Part shown: piece by piece, positions 45,734-53,954 of the stretch
Position numbering within the stretch: the stretch's first letter is position 1
How the letters are laid out: every line of letters starts with the position of its first letter
Assembly: GCA_963822095.1 (NCBI GenBank)
Contig: CAWGGS010000086.1
Span: 124,001-188,000 of the forward strand
From: CAWGGS01 sp963822095
Lineage (GTDB): Bacteria; Desulfobacterota; Desulfobulbia; Desulfobulbales; Desulfocapsaceae
Length of the DNA stretch: 64,000 nucleotides
Direction of reading: 5' to 3'
Translations under genes and position numbers: made by a program
Notes under the pieces: model-generated
What the model was told of the DNA's origin: nothing
Seen by the model: the letters and a program-made list of their open reading frames with translations, nothing else
The model's database searches: none

Positions 45734-46567
45734 ATGATGAGAAAAGTAGCAATTTACGGAAAAGGCGGAATTGGGAAATCCACGACAACCCAGAATACAG
45801 TAGCAGGACTTGCCCAGATGGGACGAAAGGTCATGGTCGTAGGTTGCGACCCGAAAGCGGATTCAACCCGGTTATTGCTGGGCGGTCTCTCTCAGAGATC
45901 GGTCCTGGATACCCTGCGGGAAGAAGGCGAGGATGTGGAGCTCGATAATATCAGAAAGAAGGGATACGGAGATACCTGGTGTGTCGAATCAGGAGGCCCT
46001 GAACCAGGGGTGGGCTGTGCAGGTCGTGGAATTATCACTTCAATTAACATGCTGGAGTCCCTTGGTGCATATGAAGAAAGTGAAGGACTGGATTACGCCT
46101 TTTACGATGTTTTAGGCGATGTTGTCTGCGGTGGGTTTGCAATGCCGATCAGGGATGGCAAGGCGGAAGAGATCTATATCGTCGTTTCCGGTGAGATGAT
46201 GGCCATGTATGCCGCTAACAATATCTGTAAAGGGATCATGAAATACGCCCAGTCAGGAAGCGTCCGGCTAGGAGGACTCATCTGTAACTCCCGTGCTGTT
46301 GACAACGAGAAAGAGATGATCGAGGAACTGGCAAAGAAGATCGGTACCCGAATGATCTATTTTGTACCCCGAGATAACGATGTGCAACGGGCCGAGATCA
46401 ATAGAAAGACCGTTCTCGAATGGAACGATGCGGTACCCCAGGCCGATGCATATCGTGGACTGGCCAAGGCCATCGATGAAAATACTACCTTTGTCATCCC
46501 GAATCCCTTAGCCATGGAAGACCTTGAGCAGCTTCTCATGGACTTCGGTCTGATGGCGGATGCATAA
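45734..46567 (+). CDS. nifH: Nitrogenase iron protein
   Basis: A 277-residue dinitrogenase reductase with P-loop GKGGIGKSTTTQN, 4Fe-4S ligands in GVGCAGRGIIT and DVVCGGFAMP, and the ADP-ribosylatable Arg in CAGRG. It passes electrons to MoFe protein with ATP hydrolysis. Start 45734 (or the next ATG, 45737) follows AAGGAG. First gene of nifH-nifI1-nifI2-nifD-nifK, the arrangement of anaerobes and methanogens. Confidence 0.98.
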   Translation: MMRKVAIYGKGGIGKSTTTQNTVAGLAQMGRKVMVVGCDPKADSTRLLLGGLSQRSVLDTLREEGEDVELDNIRKKGYGDTWCVESGGPEPGVGCAGRGIITSINMLESLGAYEESEGLDYAFYDVLGDVVCGGFAMPIRDGKAEEIYIVVSGEMMAMYAANNICKGIMKYAQSGSVRLGGLICNSRAVDNEKEMIEELAKKIGTRMIYFVPRDNDVQRAEINRKTVLEWNDAVPQADAYRGLAKAIDENTTFVIPNPLAMEDLEQLLMDFGLMADA

Positions 46568-46599
46568 TCAATCGGAACACTACATAAGGAGAGACTACA

Positions 46600-46950
46600 A
46601 TGATGATTATGATCAGAGCAATAATCAGACCGGAAAAAGCAGACGATGTTCTGGCAGCCCTGATGGATGCAGGATTTCCGGCGGTGACGAAATTCTCTGT
46701 CGCCGGACGGGGGAAACAACGGGGCATCAAAATAGGCTCGATAACCTACGATGAACTGCCCAAAACCATGCTTTTAAGCGTCGTCAAAGAAGCAGATAAA
46801 GACTTTGTAATCGACACAATCATCGCGGCAGCCAGAACCGGAAATAAGGGGGCTTTTGGTGATGGTAAAATCTTCATATGTCCCGTGGAGGACGTCTATA
46901 CAATCAGCTCGGGGGTAAAAGAACTCGAGCCTGAAGGGGTGACGGCATGA
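46600..46950 (+). CDS. nifI1: PII-like nitrogenase regulator NifI1
   Basis: A 116-residue PII-family protein with FSVAGRGKQRGI at the T-loop and AARTGNKGAFGDGKIFICPVEDVYTI at the C-terminal nucleotide-binding part. NifI1 and NifI2 form a complex that blocks NifDK when nitrogen is sufficient and is relieved by 2-oxoglutarate and ATP. Located between nifH and nifD, it overlaps nifI2 by 4 bases. Confidence 0.95.
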   Translation: MMIMIRAIIRPEKADDVLAALMDAGFPAVTKFSVAGRGKQRGIKIGSITYDELPKTMLLSVVKEADKDFVIDTIIAAARTGNKGAFGDGKIFICPVEDVYTISSGVKELEPEGVTA

Positions 46951-47321
46951 AAGAGGTGATCGCGGTAGTGCGAATGAATATGATGAACAAGACCAAAAAG
47001 GCCTTGACCGAGGTCGGCGTCGATGCGTTCTTTGCCCACGAAGCGCAAGGAAGAGGTAAAGGATTTGCCAACCCGCAGGTTCTGAAGGGAGTACGAGAAG
47101 GGTATGAAGAAGCTGCTGCTCTTCTCGGCGAAAAAGGAGCCCTTTATCCAAAGAGGATGCTGACCGTGGTCATTAGGGACAATCTGGTCGATGATGTTGT
47201 TCAGGCCCTTATTGAAACCAACCAGACCGGCAAGCCCGGAGACGGCAAGATTTTTGTCCTTCCGGTGGGAGACTCCATCCGCGTCCGTACCGGCGAAAAA
47301 GGTGAGAAATCGATCGCATAG
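46947..47321 (+). CDS. nifI2: PII-like nitrogenase regulator NifI2
   Basis: A 124-residue PII-family protein with a longer T-loop region (HEAQGRGKGFANPQVLKGV, an insertion typical of NifI2) and TNQTGKPGDGKIFVLPV near the C-terminus. It partners NifI1 in post-translational switch-off of nitrogenase. It is followed 21 bases later by nifD. Confidence 0.95.
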   Translation: MKEVIAVVRMNMMNKTKKALTEVGVDAFFAHEAQGRGKGFANPQVLKGVREGYEEAAALLGEKGALYPKRMLTVVIRDNLVDDVVQALIETNQTGKPGDGKIFVLPVGDSIRVRTGEKGEKSIA

Positions 47322-47342
47322 ACCTCCCAAGGAGAAAATATC

Positions 47343-48983
47343 ATGGCAATAACAAAGAAAAAATTGGTGCAATGGGACCCGACCGACATCAAGGCGGAAC
47401 TTATAGCCAAGTATCCGCCCAAGGTCGCCCGCAAACGCGCCAAGCAGATAATGATCAATGAGGCCCAGGAAAATTCTACGCCGGAAATTGTCGCCAATGT
47501 CAGAACTATCCCCGGAATCATCACCATGCGGGGCTGCACCTACGCCGGCTGCAAGGGGGTTATAATGGGGCCGACCAGCGATATCGTCAATCTCGTGCAC
47601 GGTCCGATTGGATGTAGCTTTTATGCCTGGCTGACACGCCGGAACCAGACATCGGCAAGCGGGGAGAATAATGAGAACTTCATCACCTATGCCATGTCCA
47701 CCGATATGCAGGACCAGGACATCATCTTCGGCGGGGAAAAAAAGCTTGAAGCGGCGATTCAGGAAGCCTACGACCTTTTCCACCCTAAAGGAATAGCAGT
47801 CTTTGCGACTTGCCCGGTCGGCTTGATCGGTGACGATATTCACGCCGTTGCCAAAAAGATGAAGGATAAATTCGGCGACTGCAATGTCTTTGCCTTCAGC
47901 TGCGAAGGATACAAAGGTGTCTCTCAATCAGCAGGGCATCATATCGCCAACAACCAGGTTTTCAGACATATTGTCGGCAAAAGCCCGATCGAAAAAACGG
48001 ATACGTACAAGATCAATCTTCTCGGTGAATACAACATCGGCGGTGATGGTTTCGAGATAGACAGGGTTCTGAAGAAGTGTGGGATTACGAATATCGCCAC
48101 ATTTTCGGGTAACTCTACCTACGATCAGTTTGCATCGGCTAACCAGGCCGATCTCAGTGCCGTCATGTGTCACCGATCGATCAACTATGTCGCCGACATG
48201 CTGGAGACCAAATACGGCATTCCGTGGATCAAAGTGAATTTTATCGGTGCAGAGGCAACCGCCAAATCACTAAGGAAAATTGCGACATACTTCGGTGATC
48301 AAGAGCTGATCAACCGCGTAGAAGCAGTCATCGCTGAAGAGATGCCGGCGGTTGAAGTGGTGAGAAAAGAGGTCCTTCCCCGAACCCAGGGGAAAACAGC
48401 AATGCTCTTTGTCGGCGGCTCCAGGGCCCATCACTACCAGGAACTCTTTAAAGAGATGGGAATGAAAACGATTTCAGCCGGCTATGAATTTGCCCATCGT
48501 GATGACTATGAGGGAAGACATGTGATTCCGACACTGAAGGTCGATGCTGATAGCCGAAATATTGAAGAGATTGAGGTGGAGCCAGACGAAAAACTCTATC
48601 GACCCCGCAAGAGTGCCGAGGAGATGCAGGCGCTGGAACAAGACGGCTTCCAGTTCAAGGAATATCAAGGACTCAATCCGGATATGGATAAAGGCACGCT
48701 CGTAATCGATGATCTCAATCAATACGAGGCCGATAAAATTATCCAGATAATGAAACCCGATATCTTCTGTGCAGGTATCAAGGAAAAATTTTCAGTACAA
48801 AAACTGGGCATTCCAATGAAACAGCTCCACAGCTACGATTCCGGGGGCCCTTACGCCGGATTCAAGGGGGCTGTCAATTTCTACCACGAGATCGACCGTC
48901 TGGTTAACAGCAAGGTCTGGAGCTATATGAAGGCGCCATGGCAGGAGAACCCGGAACTTTCAGCAACCTATGTCTGGGAATAA
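47343..48983 (+). CDS. nifD: Nitrogenase MoFe protein alpha chain
   Basis: A 546-residue alpha subunit. P-cluster cysteines lie in RGCTYAGCKGV, GPIGCSFY and FATCPVGLIGDD. FeMo-co is held by Cys in AVMCHRSINYV and His in QLHSYDSGGP. Key pocket residues (Gln and His of SQSAGHHIAN; Arg of GGSRAHHY) are kept. It is about 54 residues longer than Azotobacter NifD, a known insertion of the Clostridium-type chain. This marks a true Mo-type enzyme. Two second-sphere positions near the His ligand differ from Azotobacter (Trp444 to Tyr, His451 to Ala). Confidence 0.96.
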   Translation: MAITKKKLVQWDPTDIKAELIAKYPPKVARKRAKQIMINEAQENSTPEIVANVRTIPGIITMRGCTYAGCKGVIMGPTSDIVNLVHGPIGCSFYAWLTRRNQTSASGENNENFITYAMSTDMQDQDIIFGGEKKLEAAIQEAYDLFHPKGIAVFATCPVGLIGDDIHAVAKKMKDKFGDCNVFAFSCEGYKGVSQSAGHHIANNQVFRHIVGKSPIEKTDTYKINLLGEYNIGGDGFEIDRVLKKCGITNIATFSGNSTYDQFASANQADLSAVMCHRSINYVADMLETKYGIPWIKVNFIGAEATAKSLRKIATYFGDQELINRVEAVIAEEMPAVEVVRKEVLPRTQGKTAMLFVGGSRAHHYQELFKEMGMKTISAGYEFAHRDDYEGRHVIPTLKVDADSRNIEEIEVEPDEKLYRPRKSAEEMQALEQDGFQFKEYQGLNPDMDKGTLVIDDLNQYEADKIIQIMKPDIFCAGIKEKFSVQKLGIPMKQLHSYDSGGPYAGFKGAVNFYHEIDRLVNSKVWSYMKAPWQENPELSATYVWE

Positions 48984-48994
48984 TTAGTGACTTT

Positions 48995-49064
48995 GAAATT
49001 ATCTTCTCGTTTGTATGAAAGAAAATAATTTCGTAAAGGAACGTATCCCGCTCTTTTCAGCGGG
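48995..49064 (+). repeat. Two-hairpin intercistronic element, copy 1 (nifD-nifK)
   Basis: A 12-bp stem (GAAATTATCTTC with GAAAATAATTTC, 11 pairs) closes a 14-base loop; 14 bases later (GTAAAGGAACGTAT) CCCGCT and AGCGGG form a second hairpin. The layout recurs after nifK at 50513-50579 with matching linker (12 of 14) and identical stem and loop lengths. Confidence 0.72.
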
Positions 49065-49084
49065 GACACATCAGGAACAAGACA

Positions 49085-50458
49085 ATGCTACTACGACATA
49101 CACCCAAACAAATATCAGATCGCAAGGCCCTGGTGATCAATCCTGCCAAGACCTGCCAGCCCATCGGCGCCATGTATGCCTCCCTGGGCATCAACGGCTG
49201 TCTTCCTCACAGTCATGGTTCCCAGGGATGCTGCGCCTATCATCGAAGCACACTGACCCGTCATTACAAGGAACCGATATCGGCGGCAACCAGTTCCTTT
49301 ACAGAAGGCGCGTCGGTCTTCGGCGGCCAGGCGAATCTCGTGCAGGCAATAGACAATATTTTTACCGTCTACGAGCCTGAGGTTATTGCGGTACATACCA
49401 CCTGCCTTTCAGAGACCATTGGTGACGATCTCAAACAGATTGCCCTCAAGGCTGAGAAGGAAGGAAAAATCCCCAAAGGCAAATACGTCATTGGCGCACC
49501 AACACCAAGTTACGTCGGCTCCCATGTCACCGGTTTTTCCAACATGGTCAAATCAATGGCGGAAATGGCGGAGCCAACGGGGAAGAAAAACGGCAAGGTA
49601 AATATTATCCCCGGCTGGGTGGAACCCTGCGATATGAGTGAGTTGAAACGACTGGCAGAAATGATAGGAGTCCAGTATACCCTTTTCCCGGATACCTCCG
49701 GTGTCCTGGATGGGCCCCTTTCCGGTGAATACACGATGTTTCCCAAGGGGGGCACAACCGTTCAGGAGCTAAAGGGCTGCGGTAATGCCATCGGTACCCT
49801 CGCTCTCGGCGAATGGTGTTCCGCGGATGCTGCCCGAATGCTGGATTCAAAGCACAAGGTCCCCTGTTCCGTACTCGATATGCCCTTCGGCCTGAAGGCA
49901 ACGGATCGTTTCATCGATGCTCTCCGGATCGTCGCCGGGACTACAGTGCCGGATGAGGTGAGCAATGAACGGGGTCAGCTTGTGGATTTGATCTCCGATA
50001 TGCATCAGTATTTCTATCATAAGCGTGTCGCTATTGTCGGCGACCCAGACCAGTTAATCTCGATGGTCGAATTTCTTGTCTCCATTGATATGTATCCCGT
50101 TCATGTGATCACGGGAACACCCGGCAAGAAATTCGAAAAAAGAATAAAAGAACTTACCAAAGACCTGCCCCTCGAGGTCAATGTGAAGGCGAAAGGTGAC
50201 ATGTTTCTGCTCCATCAGTGGATCAAAAACGATCCGGTGGATCTGTTGATCGGTAACTCCTATTGCAAATACATCGCCCGAGACGAGGATATCCCGTTGG
50301 TTCGCTGGGGATTCCCAATCCTCGACCGGCAGGGCCACCAGTATTTTCCTACAGTCGGCTACAAAGGCGGTATACGCCTTCTGGAAAAGATACTCAGCGT
50401 ACTCCTTGACCGGAAGGACAGAGACGATCCGGAACAATCGTTTGAACTGGTTATGTAA
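49085..50458 (+). CDS. nifK: Nitrogenase MoFe protein beta chain
   Basis: A 457-residue beta subunit lacking the ~50-residue N-terminal extension of Azotobacter NifK, as in clostridial-type enzymes. P-cluster ligands are in KTCQPIGAMYA, GSQGCCAYHR and TTCLSETIGDD. Starts at ATG 49085 after AGGAAC. It forms the alpha2beta2 catalytic tetramer with NifD. A GC-rich hairpin follows the stop. Confidence 0.97.
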   Translation: MLLRHTPKQISDRKALVINPAKTCQPIGAMYASLGINGCLPHSHGSQGCCAYHRSTLTRHYKEPISAATSSFTEGASVFGGQANLVQAIDNIFTVYEPEVIAVHTTCLSETIGDDLKQIALKAEKEGKIPKGKYVIGAPTPSYVGSHVTGFSNMVKSMAEMAEPTGKKNGKVNIIPGWVEPCDMSELKRLAEMIGVQYTLFPDTSGVLDGPLSGEYTMFPKGGTTVQELKGCGNAIGTLALGEWCSADAARMLDSKHKVPCSVLDMPFGLKATDRFIDALRIVAGTTVPDEVSNERGQLVDLISDMHQYFYHKRVAIVGDPDQLISMVEFLVSIDMYPVHVITGTPGKKFEKRIKELTKDLPLEVNVKAKGDMFLLHQWIKNDPVDLLIGNSYCKYIARDEDIPLVRWGFPILDRQGHQYFPTVGYKGGIRLLEKILSVLLDRKDRDDPEQSFELVM

Positions 50459-50463
50459 CACAA

Positions 50464-50498
50464 CCCTGCCGCGGCATATGATCCTTGACGCGGCAGGG
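50464..50498 (+). terminator. GC-rich hairpin after nifK
   Basis: CCCTGCCGCG pairs perfectly with CGCGGCAGGG (10 bp, 15-base loop), six bases after the stop codon. The tail is ATTTTAG, not a long U run, so partial termination or 3' protection of the nifHDK message is likely. Confidence 0.65.
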
Positions 50499-50512
50499 AT
50501 TTTAGAGACTTA

Positions 50513-50579
50513 GAAATAATTTTCGTGCTTATTTCCAAGAAAATTATTTCGTGAAGGAACTTATACCCCCATCAGGGGT
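50513..50579 (+). repeat. Two-hairpin intercistronic element, copy 2 (after nifK)
   Basis: GAAATAATTTTC and GAAAATTATTTC form a perfect 12-bp stem with a 14-base loop, then the linker GTGAAGGAACTTAT, then ACCCC with GGGGT. Structure and linker match the element at 48995-49064 although loops differ, so pairing is conserved by compensating change. Confidence 0.75.
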
Positions 50580-50602
50580 GTCCGATCCCATTTGAGGAAC
50601 TT

Positions 50603-51751
50603 ATGATGAAGGCAATCAAGAAATCATCAGGACACAGGAGGGGAGCATCTATCAGGAAAGGATGCTTCGTGGAGTTGCCAGTGGCACCCCGAGCAAACGC
50701 CAGAATTCGTTTTTCCGAAACCATCAAGGGACCGACAAAGCACCTTACCCCTGAGGATGCGGTGGAAAGGGTAAAAACGATAGTAGAAAAAGGTCAAGAA
50801 ATCGATTACGTCGGTATTTCAGGCCCGGGAGATCCACTTGCCTTCATCGAACCTACCCTGGAAACCCTTGGTTTGCTTCACCGCTCCTTTCCTTCGATAC
50901 CTTTCTTTATAAAAACATTGGGAATCGGAGGTGAAAAATATGCAGACAAGCTCTCCAAAGTCGGTGTCACCCATGTAGATCTTCAGGCCAATGCGGTTGG
51001 AGAAGACATAGTTGAAAAAATCTACGCCTGGGTCCGACCTGGTTTCAAGACGCTACGATTGCCTGACTCGGCAAAGATACTTATTGCGGAACAAAAAAAA
51101 GCCGTCAGGGCCTTCAAGGATGCCAAAATGACGGTCAGTGTTGTTACTACTGTCTACCCGGAGAACAATTCCGACCATATCGAATGTATCGCCCATAATA
51201 TGGCGGAGTATGGTGCGGATGACATGATTCTTATTCCCTATGAACCGAAAGAAAACGCCGAAATCGAACTTGGAGTCCCGGACACCGATCTTATGGCAGA
51301 GATACGGATCAAAGCCTCCAAGTATATCACCATATCAGATGAGCAAGCATCCTTGGTCTTTATCGAAGGCGACCGGGACCTCGCATCCGGAATCCCGAAA
51401 CCTTCCCCGGAAAGACCCAATGTGGCTGTTGTCAGCTCCAACGGGATGGAAATCGACCTTCATCTAGGTGAGGCTTCACGGGTTCTGATCTACGGTCCCA
51501 GGGAAGACGGCCTGGCCTGTCTTCTGGGAAGCAGATCCGCTCCCGAACCGGGCGGAGGCGGAATGAGGTGGGAAAGTCTTGCCAACACGCTTTCCGACTG
51601 TTTCGCCCTTCTGGTGGCAAGTGCCGGAGAAAATCCCCGGAAAATTCTCAATAGGCACGGAGTTAAGGTCCTGGTTATCGAAGATACCATTGACGGAACC
51701 GTCGATGTCCTTTACGGCGGCGGTCAAAAAAAAACAAAAGGCCGCAAATAG
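50603..51751 (+). CDS. NifB-like protein lacking the radical SAM cysteines
   Basis: A 382-residue paralogue of NifB. It aligns with NifB from about residue 23 (VELPVAPRANARIRFSE against NifB VHLPVAPKCNIKCNFCD) and keeps GISGPGDP, but the three SAM-cluster cysteines are A31, I35 and S38. The CTRCRADA cluster-binding segment is also gone. A C-terminal NifX/NifB domain is retained (VAVVSSNGMEIDLHLGEA). It cannot be a radical SAM enzyme and may carry or store NifB-co or FeMo-co. GAGG lies 5 bases before the start. A true nifB lies at 60880. Confidence 0.85.
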   Translation: MMKAIKKSSGHRRGASIRKGCFVELPVAPRANARIRFSETIKGPTKHLTPEDAVERVKTIVEKGQEIDYVGISGPGDPLAFIEPTLETLGLLHRSFPSIPFFIKTLGIGGEKYADKLSKVGVTHVDLQANAVGEDIVEKIYAWVRPGFKTLRLPDSAKILIAEQKKAVRAFKDAKMTVSVVTTVYPENNSDHIECIAHNMAEYGADDMILIPYEPKENAEIELGVPDTDLMAEIRIKASKYITISDEQASLVFIEGDRDLASGIPKPSPERPNVAVVSSNGMEIDLHLGEASRVLIYGPREDGLACLLGSRSAPEPGGGGMRWESLANTLSDCFALLVASAGENPRKILNRHGVKVLVIEDTIDGTVDVLYGGGQKKTKGRK

Positions 51752-51777
51752 CGGCATTACAAAAAAAGGAAGAGATC

Positions 51778-52080
51778 ATGGCAATACCTGAAAAACAAAT
51801 ACTTGTGTGCCAAAGCTTTCGTGTCAAGGGGGACCCAAAAGGCATCTGTCATAAAAAAAACGATGGCTTTCTACAATATATCGAGGAAGAAATACTCGAC
51901 AGAGGACTCGACATGCAGGTCGTCGCCACCGGTTGTCTGAAGCAGTGTGACGCGGGCCCCGTCATGGTCATACAGCCCAATAACTGGTGGTTCAAGGGCG
52001 TTGACAGCCAGGACGCCATCGATGCCATCCTGGACGGGCTGGAAGACGGTGAACCAGCCGCGGAGTATCTGATTGACTAA
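51778..52080 (+). CDS. Thioredoxin-like [2Fe-2S] ferredoxin
   Basis: A 100-residue protein with cysteines C11, C24, C53 and C57 in the spacing of thioredoxin-like [2Fe-2S] ferredoxins (VCQ...GICHK and TGCLKQCDAGP). Such proteins are known in nif clusters. AAGGAAGAG lies upstream of ATG 51778, and it follows the NifB-like gene by 26 bases, so the two are probably co-expressed. It could donate electrons during cofactor assembly or protect nitrogenase; the role is inferred. Confidence 0.85.
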   Translation: MAIPEKQILVCQSFRVKGDPKGICHKKNDGFLQYIEEEILDRGLDMQVVATGCLKQCDAGPVMVIQPNNWWFKGVDSQDAIDAILDGLEDGEPAAEYLID

Positions 52081-52105
52081 ATTTTATTGAGCCTCACCAC
52101 CGGGC

Positions 52106-52220
52106 TTTCTCACGTGCTGAGGCGGCTGCATATCCAAGAAGCCGGTCAATACGCTATAGTTTGCCTATGCGTATTGACCGAGCGACGAAGGAGATGCGGC
52201 CGGACCAGCTCGCCTTTGGT
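52106..52220 (+). repeat. Family B structured repeat, copy 1
   Basis: Begins TTTCTCACG, has GGCGGCTGCAT near the left and ATGCGGCC with CAGCTCGCCTT at the right, giving nested pairing (GGCG/CGCC, CTGCAT/ATGCGG). Inside is a perfect 12-bp hairpin (CGGTCAATACGC with GCGTATTGACCG). The outer frame recurs at 57563-57676 with a different inner arm. Confidence 0.6.
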
Positions 52221-52266
52221 GAACCTTGGGTCTATTTTAATTAGCAAAGTAAAGAAATATATTAAA

Positions 52267-52776
52267 TTGAAAAATCAAAAGAATTTCAAAAATTGGCCCA
52301 ATGTTCATGAGAAATCCCGGTTACGAATTCGCCCCGCAGTTCCAGGAGATATCGCCGTCCTCACGGTGCTCCTGGAACTGCTTTTTTCAATTGAAACTGA
52401 CTTCCAGTTTGATAGAGCCCGACATCAAAGGGGGTTGGCCTTGTTGATTGATAACCCTGCCGCCTGCCTCCTTGTGGCCGAGATCGACGGGGAGGTCGTT
52501 GGAATGTGCTCTGGGCAGATAACCATTTCCACTGCTGAGGGAGGACTGTCTCTTCTGGTTGAAGATGTTGTTGTCAGAAGTGAAAGGCAGGGGCAAAAAA
52601 TTGGGAAAAGTCTCCTCCATGCCCTCGGAGACTGGGCGGGCAACCATGGCATAACGCGTTTACAGCTGTTAGCCGACCGCAACAACGATATGGCCCTCGG
52701 CTTCTATACGAAACTTGGCTGGCAGGCAACCAATATGATTTGTCTTAGAAACGATACCAGGGGAAAACGACTATGA
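52267..52776 (+). CDS. GNAT-family N-acetyltransferase
   Basis: About 169 residues with the GNAT pattern: RLRIRPAVPGDIAVL at the start of the fold, VEDVVVRSERQGQKIGKSLLHAL as the acetyl-CoA loop (Q-x-x-G-x-G/A), and NNDMALGFYTKLGW as the final strand-helix. No good ATG is present; TTG 52267 is a tentative start, and the frame upstream runs into repeat DNA. Substrate unknown. Placed among small genes after nifK, its link to nitrogen fixation is positional. Confidence 0.78.
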   Translation: MKNQKNFKNWPNVHEKSRLRIRPAVPGDIAVLTVLLELLFSIETDFQFDRARHQRGLALLIDNPAACLLVAEIDGEVVGMCSGQITISTAEGGLSLLVEDVVVRSERQGQKIGKSLLHALGDWAGNHGITRLQLLADRNNDMALGFYTKLGWQATNMICLRNDTRGKRL

Positions 52777-53168
52777 TGGGAATTAGCAACTGGCAGGAAT
52801 ATCGGCGTGATGGAGAGCAGTTCCTCCATACGGCCCTTATGGCCAAGGAAAAGAATAAAAAACAATTCACCCCGGAAATCCTCTACAACCTAACAGGGAT
52901 GGCCATCGAAAAGTTCATCATGGCCTATTTGATGAAAAACGGGGACCTCGCCGAAAACCATACCATGATGGATCTGCTCACCGCACTGGAGCGACATGTC
53001 GGGAACCAACATCAGCTGACGGAAAAATTTCGCTTTCTGGACTCCTTTCAAGAAATTTGTGACCTGGATTCAATTACTATTAGGAGACCCGGCGAGAAGG
53101 ACATCAAGGAGATTCTTGCAACCGGGGAAGAGATACGGGATTTTCTTTCCCCTCTTTTGACCAACTGA
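52773..53168 (+). CDS. HEPN-domain protein
   Basis: A 131-residue helical protein with the HEPN pattern YNLTGMAIEKFIMAYLMKNG followed by NHTMMDLLTAL. The typical RNase motif R-x4-6-H is not visible, so a nuclease role is doubtful. HEPN proteins of this kind can be nucleotide- or RNA-binding partners. It overlaps the GNAT gene by 4 bases and precedes a 105-residue unknown by 25 bases, which suggests a small nif-linked operon. Confidence 0.7.
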   Translation: MMGISNWQEYRRDGEQFLHTALMAKEKNKKQFTPEILYNLTGMAIEKFIMAYLMKNGDLAENHTMMDLLTALERHVGNQHQLTEKFRFLDSFQEICDLDSITIRRPGEKDIKEILATGEEIRDFLSPLLTN

Positions 53169-53193
53169 GTTGCGTACCCTTTCGGAGAAGACC

Positions 53194-53511
53194 ATGACTG
53201 TTCCACTGAAACCTTTAGGGATAATAAAGGAAATGCTGGGCAACATAGGCCTCGAGGTCACCTACGCCTATGATGACCTGGTGTTTGTCGAACACAATGC
53301 CTTTCTCCTGCGGATGGGTAAATCGGGAGAAGACATCCGTCTCTATTTCAATACCAATTCATCGAAGGACAAAAGAAACGACATCACGAATCTGTTATTA
53401 GAATGTGGGCGACAATACCGGTTTCAAATCGATCGAAAAGGAACGTACTCGATCCAACAGACAGAAGACCAGGATGAGTTCCAGCTTCGTTTATTTGAAG
53501 GACAATTTTAG
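53194..53511 (+). CDS. Hypothetical protein, nif accessory block
   Basis: A 105-residue mixed alpha/beta protein starting MTVPLKPLGIIKEML after GGAGAAG. Its body has alternating strands (EVTYAYDDLVFVEHNAFLL, IRLYFNTNS) and a C-terminal FQLRLFEGQF. It looks like a small regulatory or adaptor domain. No family recognised. Tight placement after the HEPN gene suggests joint function. Confidence 0.6.
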   Translation: MTVPLKPLGIIKEMLGNIGLEVTYAYDDLVFVEHNAFLLRMGKSGEDIRLYFNTNSSKDKRNDITNLLLECGRQYRFQIDRKGTYSIQQTEDQDEFQLRLFEGQF

Positions 53512-53513
53512 AT

Positions 53514-53688
53514 CTGATTGCCACTCATGTTCAGCTACTGATCCAGGGAGTGAGCTGTTCGTTTCGCGGGATGCCATAAAACCCATCCCAGGTGGCTTCG
53601 CTTACGCCGTCCAGGCTGCTAAGACCCTAGAAACAAACAACTCACTCCCATCCACTCCGATCGGCTGCATTTCAGGGGAAATCAGTAA
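53514..53688. repeat. Family A dispersed repeat, full copy 4
   Basis: About 175 bp with CTGATTGCCACT at the left and GAAATCAGTAA at the right, and a self-complementary interior. It is similar throughout to the reverse strand of 3516-3693. It lies directly after the last gene of the post-nifK block and may end its transcript. The rest of the 53512-53954 gap has no gene. Confidence 0.8.
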
Positions 53689-53954
53689 TAGAGAAGACCT
53701 AAACCTTCCTACGCAAAAGCTGTTTTTTCTCTTCACAAGACAGTCCTTTTCTCTTTTTTTGGGCCTATATTTTCCTTGCAACCTGGAGTACTATTAACCT
53801 TACGAAAAGATTCTCCGGCAGAGGTTGCGGGAAGTTCCATTCAGACCGCAGATGTCAGGCTGCTTGAAAATTGAAAATCTCGTTAGGAACATAAAGAGAC
53901 CACTCTTCTTTTTTCTATCGGGGTTAAAATCAATCCCATCCAAAAGGCCGGTCA

